From Longimicrobiaceae bacterium (lineage in GTDB: Bacteria > Gemmatimonadota > Gemmatimonadetes > Longimicrobiales > Longimicrobiaceae): DNA of 35,607 nucleotides. Below the pieces are notes generated by a model, which was not told the origin of the DNA, made no database searches, and saw only the letters and a list, made by a program, of their open reading frames with translations. Numbering within the stretch: position 1 is the stretch's first letter; each line of letters opens with the position of its first letter. Location: contig JASLAX010000225.1 in assembly GCA_030146875.1 (NCBI GenBank), positions 1 to 35,607 of the forward strand, given 5' to 3'. Both the position numbers and the translations under genes were made by a program. Below are positions 1-13,200 of the stretch, one piece after another.

Positions 1-630
1 GCGCGGGGCGCGGGCCGCGACGGGCGCCGGCGAGGGAGGGCGCCGAGCGGGGCGGGCGGCGGCGGGAGCGGGCGGAACGGAGGCATGGCGGCACGCGGGT
101 GCGGGGGCAGGGGGACGGCGGCCGGTGCGGCGCGTCCTCTCTCCAGGGGGAACGGAAGGCGTGCACCGTTTCGGCAGCGAGGATTGTCCAATCCCAGGCG
201 GGCGAGGGGTCCGCGCCTCCGCCGCGTGGGTGCTCTCCCCTCCCCCCCGCGTCCGATGTCGCGCCCGGCGCCCGTCTGCGCGCCGGACGGCGCGCGTGCG
301 GCCTCGCCCTTTGGCGTCCCCGTTCCCTCGACGGCCGTTTCGGCGCGGCCGTCGCGTCGGGAAGGGTCCGTAGGGGGACCCCCCCGCGACAGGCGGCGGG
401 GTGCGGTGTTATATTGCACGCCTCCTCCCGGCGCGGGGCGGCGCCCTGCGGGGCGCGCCGCCCGGCTGGAGCGAAGCGGCGGAAGGGGAATGCCCGTCGC
501 GGCGGGAGCGGGCGGGGAGGAGACGCGGTCGGGACGCCCAGCGCGACCCGCCGCTTCCGTGCGTCCGGCCCCCCTTCCGGCTCCCGACTGTTTCTGAGTC
601 TCTCCCTACCCACCCACGCGGATCTCCACC
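1..630. other. non-coding leader upstream of the NRPS genes
   Basis: I see no convincing gene here. The open frames are low-complexity Arg/Pro/Gly/Ala translations, as expected from extreme GC content. The stretch contains one AT-rich island near 408-416, annotated separately as a promoter candidate. If that promoter is real, the NRPS transcript has an untranslated leader of roughly 210 bases. The left edge (1-84) is nearly pure G/C and cannot be assigned. Whether another NRPS gene ends just outside the window cannot be judged from this sequence. Confidence 0.55.
386..415 (+). promoter_or_regulatory. candidate sigma70-type promoter for the NRPS operon
   Basis: GCGACA (386-391, four of six matches to TTGACA) is followed by an 18-base spacer and TATATT (410-415, close to TATAAT). 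This is the only AT-rich patch in about 600 bases of nearly pure G/C, so it stands out. It lies about 215 bases upstream of the first NRPS start codon. The strand and position fit an operon promoter, but no transcript evidence is available. Confidence 0.4.
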
Positions 631-3600
631 ATGAGCGGCACCGATCACCCGGGCGCGTCCCCGGCCCGCCCGCAGCTCTCCGACGCCAAGCGGGCGCTGC
701 TGGAAGCGCGCCTCAAGGGCACGGCGAAGGCGGCCCCGCGGCGCGCGGCCATCACGCGGCGCGAGGGCGGCCCGGTGCACCCCATGAGCTTCGGCCAGGA
801 GCGGCTCTGGTTCATGGACCAGCTCGTCCCGGACTCCCCCTTCTACAACCTCCCCGCCGCCATCCTGGTCTCGGCGAGCATCGACGTGGCGGTGCTGGAG
901 CGCGCGGTCGGCGAGGTGGTGCGCCGCCACGCCGCGCTGCGCACGGTGTACCGCATGGACGACGGGAAGCCGGTGCAGGTGGTGATGGAGCCGTACGACG
1001 TCCGGGTGGAGGTGGAGGACATCCGGGGGCCGAACGGCGAGGCCGCGTCGCAGGAGGAGGTGCGCCGCGCGGTGGCCGCGGAGGCCGCCCGCCCCTTCGA
1101 CCTGAAGAACGGGCCTCCGTTCCGTCTCAAGCTCGTCCGCGTCTCCGACGAGGACTACGCGCAGGTGCTCACGGTGCACCACATCGCCACGGACGGGTGG
1201 TCCATGCCCATCGTGTCGGGCGAGATCGAGTACCTGTACGGCGCGTTCAGCCGCGGCGAGCCCTCGCCGCTCCCCGAGCCTCCCATCCAGTACACGGACT
1301 ACTCGGCCTGGCAGCGGGAGTACCTGCAGGGCGACGTGATGCGGAAGCAGGTGGACCACTGGAAGGGCCACCTGGGCGGCGCGCCCGCGCTGGAGCTGCC
1401 CACGGACCGCCCGCGGCCGGCCATGCAGAGCTTCTCCGGCGGCGCGTACCGCTTCGAGTGGTCGCGCGGGTTCACCGACGAGCTGCGCGCGCTGGCCATG
1501 GCCGAGAGCGCGTCGATGAACATGCTCGTCATGAGCGGCCTGTACGCCCTCCTGCGCCACTACACCGGGCAGGAGGACGTGGTCGTCGGCACCCTGCTGG
1601 GCAACCGCAACCGGGCCGAGATCGAGCCGCTGGTCGGCTTCTTCGTGAACACGGCCGCCATCCGGGTGCGGATGGAGGACGACCCCTCGTTCCGCACCCT
1701 GCTGCAGCGCGTGCGCGCCGGGGTGCTGGACGCCGACGCCAACCAGGAGGTGCCGTTCGACGTGGTGGTGGAGGCGCTGGGGTCCGAGCGCGACCTGTCG
1801 CGCAACGCGCTCTTCCAGGTGATGTACTTCCACCACGCCCTCACCGCCCCCGTGCACCAGGCCGAGGGCGAGGAGGCCGTCTCGCCCATGGGCTCGCGGC
1901 CGCTCTCCGGCGGCCGGGGCATCTCCGCCGTCGACACGCGCACCACCAAGTTCGACCTGACGGTGATGACGCTGGAGGACGCGCAGGGGATGCCGAACCT
2001 GGTCGAGTACAACACCGACCTGTTCGACGAGTCCACCATCGCGCGGATGATGGAGCACCTGGGGCACGTGCTGGCCGACGCCGTCGCGCGGCCGGACGCG
2101 CCCGTCTCCACCCTGGTGCCGCTGGGCCGCGAGGAGCGCCGCCTGCTGGTGGAGGAGTGGTCGTCGCCCCGGGCGGAGTACGACACCTCCGTCCCGGTCC
2201 ACCGCCTCTTCGCGCGCGCCGCGGCGCGGGCGCCCGGCGCGCCCGCCGTCGCCGCGGGCGGGGAGACGGTGAGCTACGGCGAGCTGGACGCGCGCGCCAA
2301 CCGCGTCGCGCACCGCCTGCGCGCCCTGGGCGTGGGGCGCGAGGAGCGGGTGGCGGTCTGCATGGAGCGCTCGGCCGACTTCCTGGCCGCCCTGCTCGGC
2401 GTGCTGAAGGCCGGCGCCGCGTACGTGCCCATCGACCCGGCGTACCCGCGGGAGCGCATCGCCTTCGTGCTGCGCGACTCGGGCGCGCGGGTGCTGCTCA
2501 CGCAGGAGCGCCTGCGCGACGGGCTGCCCGAGTTCGGCGGCACCACGGTGACCGACGCCGACCCGGAGCTCGCCGCCGCCCCCGGGGGCGAGGTGGACGG
2601 CGGCGCCGACGCGGGGTCGCTGGCGTACGTCATCTACACCTCGGGCTCCACGGGCACCCCGAAGGGCGTGCAGGTGGAGCACGGCGCGCTGGCGAACCTG
2701 GTCCACTGGCACCGCGAGGCGTTCGCCGTCACCGCCGCCGACCGCGCCACGCAGGTCGCGGCGACGGGCTTCGACGCGTCCGGGTGGGAGGTGTGGCCGT
2801 ACCTGGCCTGCGGCGCCAGCGTGCACGTGGTGGACGACGCGCTCCGCGCCGCCCCGGCCGAGCTGGCCGCCTGGATGGTGGAGCGGGGGATCACCGTCTC
2901 CTTCCTCCCCACGCCGCTGGCCGAGGCCGTCCTGGCCGCCGACTGGCCGGCGGAGGCGCCGCTGCGGCTGCTGCTGACGGGCGGCGACCGCCTGCGCGCG
3001 CATCCCCGCCCGGGGCTGCCCTTCGCGCTGGTCAACAACTACGGGCCGACGGAGTGCACCGTCGTGGCCACCTCCGGCGTGGTGGAGGCGAAGGACGGCG
3101 ACGCGGCGGGCTTCCCGGGTATCGGGCGGCCCATCGCCAACGTCCGCGCCTACGTGCTGGACCCGCGGCTCAACCCGGTGCCCATCGGCGTGCCCGGCGA
3201 GCTCTTCCTGGGCGGGGACCAGCTCGCCCGCGGCTACCTGGGGCGCCCCGAGCTGGACGCGGAGCGCTTCGTCGCCGACCCCTTCTCCGCCCGGCCGGGC
3301 GCGCGCCTCTACCGCACCGGCGACCGCGTGCGCTGGCGGGCCGACGGCACGCTCGACTTCCTGGACCGCGTGGACGACCAGGTGAAGGTGCGCGGCCACC
3401 GCATCGAGCTGGGGGAGATCGAGACGGCGCTGCGCCGCCACCCCGCCGTCTCCGACGCCGTGGCCGCCGTGCGCGAGGACGCGCCGGGGGACCGCCGCCT
3501 CGCCGCGTACCTCGTCCTCCGCCCCGGCGCCGAGATGCCCGCCCCGGGGGAGATGCGGACGTTCCTGAAGCAGGCGCTGCCGGACTACATGGTCCCGGCG

Positions 3601-5424
3601 GCGTACGTGGCGCTGGACGCCCTGCCGGTCACCGCCAACGGCAAGGTGGACCGCCGGGCGCTCCCCGCCCCCGAGCCCGCGGCCGGCGACGGCGAGGAAG
3701 CCATGCCGACCGGCGAGGTGCAGTCGATCCTGGTGGAGATCTGGAAGGAGGTCCTGCGCGCCGAGCGCGTCGGCATCCACGACAACTTCTTCGACCTGGG
3801 CGGCGACTCCATCCTCTCCATCCACGTGATCTCGCGGGCGGCGCAGGAGGGGCTGCGCATCACGCCACGGCAGATGTTCCAGTTCCAGACGGTGGCGGAG
3901 CTGGCGGCCGTGGTGGGCCAGTCGCCGCGGGTCGAGGCGGAGCAGGGGCCGGTCGCCGGCCCCGCGCCGCTCACCCCCGTGCAGCGCTGGTACTTCGGCC
4001 TGGAGCTGGCGGAGACGCACCACTTCAACCTGGCCTTCGCCCTGGAGGCGCGGGTCCGGCTGGACGCCGATGCGCTGCGCGGCGCCCTGGCGGCGGTGAT
4101 GGACCACCACGACGCGCTGCGGATGCGCTACCGCCGCGCGGCCGGCGGGTGGGAGCAGACGGGGACGGAGCCCGGAGGGGAGCCGCCGTTCGAGACGGTG
4201 GACCTCTCCGGCGTGCCGGACGAGGACCTGCCCGCCGCGCTGGAGGCGGCCGGGACGCGGGCGCAGGGCTCGCTGGACATCCAGGACGGCCCCCTCGTGC
4301 GCCTCCTGCTGGCCGACGCGGGCGAGGGGCGGCCGCAGCGGGTGCTCTTCGTCGCCCACCACCTGGTGGTGGACGCCGTCTCGTGGGCGTTCGTCAGCGC
4401 CGACCTGGAGGCGGCGTACCGCGCGCTCGCCGCCGGGGAGGCCGCCGCGCTCCCGCGAAAGACCACGTCGTTCCGGCAGTGGGCCGAGAAGCTGACGGAG
4501 CACGCCGCGTCCCCCGCGGTGCGCGCGGAGCTGCCGTACTGGACGGACCCCGGCCGCGGCGCCGTGGCCCCGCTGCCGCGGGACGGCGACGGCGAGGACC
4601 TGGAGGGCCACGCCCGCCGCGTGGGCGTGGCGCTGGACGAGGAGGCGACGCGCGCCCTGCTGACGGAGGTGCCGCCGGTCTACGGCACGCAGATCAACGA
4701 CGTGCTGCTCACCGCGCTCGCCATGGCGTTCCAGCGCTGGACGGGCTCGCCCGACCTGCTGGTGGACCTGGAGGGCCACGGCCGCGAGGACCTGTTCGAG
4801 ACGGTGGACATCTCCCGCACCGCCGGCTGGTTCACCACCATCCACCCCGTCCTGCTGCGGCTCCCGGCCGGCGGCGGGCGCGGCGAGGCGATCAAGAGCG
4901 TGAAGGAGCAGCTCCGCGAAATTCCCGGGAAGGGGATCGGCTACGGTCTTCTGCGCTGGTCGGGCGGCGACCCGGCCGTGGAGGCGGCGCTCGCCGCGCT
5001 ACCGGCGCCGGACGTGGCGTTCAACTACCTGGGCCAGATCGGCGGCGCCGCCGCGTCGGACGAGGCGGCCTCCGCCGCGCCCCCGGCCGACGCCGGGAAG
5101 GCCCCGGACGGGCCGGTGCTGGCGATGGCCGGGTGGGACTCGGGCCCGGCCCGCTCGCCCCGCGGGCGGCGGACGCACCTGCTCGCGATCGACGCCATGG
5201 TGGTGGGCGGGCGGCTGGCGGCCACCTTCACGCACGGGCCGGCGCGGCTGGCGCCGGAGACGGCCGACCGGCTGGCGCAGGGATGGATGGAGGCGCTGGA
5301 GGAGCTGATCGAGCACTGCCGCACGCCCGAGGCGGGCGGCGTGACTCCCAGCGACTTCGCGCTGGCGGGCCTGGACCAGGCGTCGCTCGACGCCGTGATG
5401 GAGCAGCTCGGGGGCTCGATCTGA
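631..5424 (+). CDS. NRPS module 1, C-A-PCP-E, predicted to load Leu and epimerise it to D-Leu
   Basis: Single-module non-ribosomal peptide synthetase of 1597 residues. An N-terminal helix of docking type (LSDAKRALLEARLKG, about residues 16-30) precedes a condensation domain (about 50-475) with intact HHIATDG (H183, H184, D188). The adenylation domain (about 525-1005) shows TSGSTGTPKG, NNYGPTE, YRTGD and the NGK lysine K1005. The carrier domain has GGDS with attachment serine S1060. The epimerisation domain (about 1110-1560) has HHLVVDAVSW (H1243, H1244, D1248), EGHGRE and FNYLGQ. Aligning the A4-A5 region by eye to GrsA gives the pocket code DAWFLGNVVK, the published leucine code. The C-terminus carries TPSDFALAGLDQASLDA, resembling donor COM docking segments. 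No Shine-Dalgarno sequence is visible before the ATG. The first domain is C rather than A, so chain initiation is unexplained: either an N-acyl starter or an upstream module elsewhere. Confidence 0.96.
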   Translation: MSGTDHPGASPARPQLSDAKRALLEARLKGTAKAAPRRAAITRREGGPVHPMSFGQERLWFMDQLVPDSPFYNLPAAILVSASIDVAVLERAVGEVVRRHAALRTVYRMDDGKPVQVVMEPYDVRVEVEDIRGPNGEAASQEEVRRAVAAEAARPFDLKNGPPFRLKLVRVSDEDYAQVLTVHHIATDGWSMPIVSGEIEYLYGAFSRGEPSPLPEPPIQYTDYSAWQREYLQGDVMRKQVDHWKGHLGGAPALELPTDRPRPAMQSFSGGAYRFEWSRGFTDELRALAMAESASMNMLVMSGLYALLRHYTGQEDVVVGTLLGNRNRAEIEPLVGFFVNTAAIRVRMEDDPSFRTLLQRVRAGVLDADANQEVPFDVVVEALGSERDLSRNALFQVMYFHHALTAPVHQAEGEEAVSPMGSRPLSGGRGISAVDTRTTKFDLTVMTLEDAQGMPNLVEYNTDLFDESTIARMMEHLGHVLADAVARPDAPVSTLVPLGREERRLLVEEWSSPRAEYDTSVPVHRLFARAAARAPGAPAVAAGGETVSYGELDARANRVAHRLRALGVGREERVAVCMERSADFLAALLGVLKAGAAYVPIDPAYPRERIAFVLRDSGARVLLTQERLRDGLPEFGGTTVTDADPELAAAPGGEVDGGADAGSLAYVIYTSGSTGTPKGVQVEHGALANLVHWHREAFAVTAADRATQVAATGFDASGWEVWPYLACGASVHVVDDALRAAPAELAAWMVERGITVSFLPTPLAEAVLAADWPAEAPLRLLLTGGDRLRAHPRPGLPFALVNNYGPTECTVVATSGVVEAKDGDAAGFPGIGRPIANVRAYVLDPRLNPVPIGVPGELFLGGDQLARGYLGRPELDAERFVADPFSARPGARLYRTGDRVRWRADGTLDFLDRVDDQVKVRGHRIELGEIETALRRHPAVSDAVAAVREDAPGDRRLAAYLVLRPGAEMPAPGEMRTFLKQALPDYMVPAAYVALDALPVTANGKVDRRALPAPEPAAGDGEEAMPTGEVQSILVEIWKEVLRAERVGIHDNFFDLGGDSILSIHVISRAAQEGLRITPRQMFQFQTVAELAAVVGQSPRVEAEQGPVAGPAPLTPVQRWYFGLELAETHHFNLAFALEARVRLDADALRGALAAVMDHHDALRMRYRRAAGGWEQTGTEPGGEPPFETVDLSGVPDEDLPAALEAAGTRAQGSLDIQDGPLVRLLLADAGEGRPQRVLFVAHHLVVDAVSWAFVSADLEAAYRALAAGEAAALPRKTTSFRQWAEKLTEHAASPAVRAELPYWTDPGRGAVAPLPRDGDGEDLEGHARRVGVALDEEATRALLTEVPPVYGTQINDVLLTALAMAFQRWTGSPDLLVDLEGHGREDLFETVDISRTAGWFTTIHPVLLRLPAGGGRGEAIKSVKEQLREIPGKGIGYGLLRWSGGDPAVEAALAALPAPDVAFNYLGQIGGAAASDEAASAAPPADAGKAPDGPVLAMAGWDSGPARSPRGRRTHLLAIDAMVVGGRLAATFTHGPARLAPETADRLAQGWMEALEELIEHCRTPEAGGVTPSDFALAGLDQASLDAVMEQLGGSI

Positions 5425-5456
5425 GCGCCGGCCCCCGCAATCGATCGCACGACCCC

Positions 5457-5462
5457 AAGGAG
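5457..5462 (+). promoter_or_regulatory. ribosome binding site of NRPS module 2 gene
   Basis: AAGGAG lies 8 bases before the ATG at 5471 and 5 bases before an in-frame GTG at 5468. The spacing favours the ATG, which is why the gene is started there. Confidence 0.6.
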
Positions 5463-5470
5463 CAGAGGTG

Positions 5471-10174
<4,704 letters not shown>

Positions 10175-10218
10175 GCGGGCGCTCGACCTCTACCCAACCA
10201 CACCGAACACACGCATTC

Positions 10219-10223
10219 AGGAG
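10219..10223 (+). promoter_or_regulatory. ribosome binding site of NRPS module 3 gene
   Basis: AGGAG lies 10 bases before the ATG at 10234. The open frame runs much further upstream through the module 2 gene in another frame. This site, plus homology beginning at the N-terminal docking helix, fixes the start. Confidence 0.5.
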
Positions 10224-10233
10224 CGCGAGCACG

Positions 10234-13200
10234 ATGGAAGCGAACGGGACCCCGGGGCGCGCGGCGCTCTCCGAAGCCAAGCGGGCGCTGCTGGAGGCGC
10301 GGCTCAAGGGGCTGGCCAAGCCGGTGGCCCGGCAGCCCGGCATCGTGCCGCGCGGCGGCGGGCCGGTGCACCCCATGAGCTACGCCCAGGAGCGGCTCTG
10401 GTTCCTGGACCACCTCTCCCCGGGGAACCCGTTCTACAACATCCCCTGCTCCTCGCTGATGGCGGCGGACCTGGACATCGGGGTCATGGAGCGCGCGCTG
10501 ACCGAGGTGGCGCGCCGCCACGACGCCATCCGCACCGTCTTCCGCCTGGTCGACGGCGAGCCGGTGCAGGTGGTGCTGCCGCCGTACGAGATGAAGGTGG
10601 AGGTGGAGGACATCCGCGGTCCCAACGGCGAGCCCGCCCCCGACGCGCTGGTCCGCCGCAAGGCCAGCGAGGAGGGCGCCCGCCCGTTCGACCTGGAGAA
10701 CGGGCCGCTGATGCGGTGCAAGCTCTTCCGCGTCTCGGACCAGGACTACGCGCAGATCCTGACGCTGCACCACATCGTCACCGACGGGTGGGCCATGCCC
10801 ATCGTGACGCGCGAGATGGAGCAGCTCTACGAGGCGTTCGTCGAGGGCAAGCCGTCGCCGCTGCCGGAGCTGGAGATCCAGTACACCGACTACTCGGCCT
10901 GGCAGCGCGACTACCTGACCGGGAAGGTGCTGCAGAAGCAGGTTGACTACTGGAAGCAGCACCTGGCCGGCGCCCCCACGCTGGAGCTGCCCACGGACCG
11001 CCCCCGGCCCGCGGTGCAGAGCTTCCGCGGCGGCATCTACCGCTTCGTGCTGCCGGCCCACGTGGAGGAGTCCATCCGCCTGCTGGCCAACGCCGAGAGC
11101 GTGTCGGTGAACATGCTGGTGATGGCCGCCTTCTACGTCCTGCTGGCCCGCTACGCCGAGCAGGACGACGTGGTGGTGGGCACCCTGGTGGGGAACCGCA
11201 ACCACGCCGAGCTGGAGCCGGTGGTGGGGTTCTTCGTGAACTCCGCCGCCGTGCGCGCCCGGCTGGACGGCGACATCACCTTCCGCGAGCTGATGAAGCA
11301 GGTGCGCACGGGCGTGCTGGACGCCGACGCGCACCAGGACCTGCCGTTCGACACCGTGGTGGACGAGCTGGGGGCGGAGCGCGACCTGTCGCGCAACCCG
11401 GTCTTCCAGGTGATGTACTTCCACCACACCTTCGTGAAGACGCACCACCACCTCGAGGACTCCTCGATGCGGACGCGCCTCAACGTCCGCTCGCTCTTCC
11501 CCGAGACCAACATCTCCCTGACGGACACGGGCGCCACCAAGTTCGACATGACCCTGGCCTCCATGGAGACGGGGAACGGGCTGCGGTGCATGGCGGAGTA
11601 CAACTCCGACCTGTGGGACGAGCCCACCGTCGCGCGGATGATGCACCACCTGCGCGTGCTGATCGAGTCTGCCATCGCCGACCCGTCCACGCCCGTGTCG
11701 CGCCTGGCGCTCACGCGCGACGACGAGGTGCGGCGCCTGACCCGCGAGTGGAACGACACCGCCCGCGACTACCCGCGCGACGCCACCCTCCCCGCGCTCC
11801 TCTCCGCCCGCGCGGCGCAGGCGCCGGACGCGGCGGCGGTGGAGGCCGGCGGCGCCCGCCTCTCGTACGGCGAGCTGGACGCGCGCTCGGCCGCCCTCGC
11901 CCGGCGGCTGGTGGCCGAGGGCGTGCGCCCGGGCGACCGCGTCGCCCTGGCGGCCGGCCACACGGCGGAGGGCGCGGTCGGCGCCGCGGCGATCCTGAAG
12001 GCCGGCGCCACGGTGGTGCCGCTCGACCCCGCCTACCCGGCCGCGCGCCTCTCGCTGCTGATGGACGACGCCGCGGTGCGCGCCGTGGTCGCCACCGAGG
12101 CGCTGGCGGGCGCGCTCCCGGCGCGCGACGTCCCCACGATCGTCGTCGGCTCCGGCTCCGCGGAGGACGGGGACGGTGAGCTGCCGGCGGCCGCCGCGAC
12201 GGACGCGGCGTACCTGGTCTACACCTCGGGCTCCACGGGCACGCCCAAGGGCGTCCTGATCCCCCATCGCGCGGTCGTCCGCACGGTGGTGGACACCGAC
12301 TACGTCTCCATCTCCCCGGGGCACCGGGTGGCGTGGATGGCGAGCCCGGCCTTCGACGCGTCGGTCTGGGAGCTGTGGGGGCCGCTGGCGAACGGGGCGA
12401 CGGCCGTGGCGGTGGAGAAGGACGTGGCGCTCTCCCCCCAGGCGTTCGGCGCGGCGGTGCGGGACGGCGGGCTGACGCACGTCTTCCTGACCACGCAGCT
12501 CTTCAACGGGCTGGTGCGCGCGGAGCCGGGGATCCTCTCCGGGCTGGAGTACGTGCTCTTCGGCGGCGAGGCGGTGGACCCCCGGCCGGTCCGCGACGCG
12601 CTGCGCTCCGGCGCCCCGCGCAACCTGGTGCACGTCTACGGGCCCACCGAGGGCACCGTCTTCACCACCGCGCACCGCGTGGAGTCGCTGGGCGACGAGG
12701 CGTACACGGTCCCCATCGGCCGGCCCATCGCGAACGGGCGCGTCCACGTGCTGGACCGCCTGGGCCAGACGGCGCCCACCGGCGTGTTCGGCGAGCTGTT
12801 CGTGGCGGGCGACGGCGTGGCGCTGGGCTACCTGGACGGCCCGGAGCTGAACGCCGAGCGCTTCGTGCCCGACCCGTTCTCCGCCGAGTCGGGCGCGCGG
12901 ATGTACCGCACCGGCGACCGCGCGCGCTGGCTGCCGGACGGCACGCTGGAGTTCGGCGGGCGCTACGACGACCAGGTGAAGGTGCGCGGCCACCGCATCG
13001 AGCCGGGCGAGGTGGAGGCCGCGCTGCGCCGCCACCCCTCCGTCCGCGACGCCGCCGTGGCGGGGCGCGAGGACGGTGCCGCCGACCGCCGCCTGGTGGC
13101 CTACGTGGTCCCCGGGGGCGCCGCGCCCGACGCCGCCGAGCTGCGCGCCTTCCTGCGCGAGACGCTGCCGGAGCACATGGTGCCGGCCGCCGTCGTGGTG

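Noticed and set aside
5468..5470. GTG as start of the module 2 gene
   Set aside because: The adjacent ATG at 5471 has better spacing from AAGGAG and is the more usual start codon.
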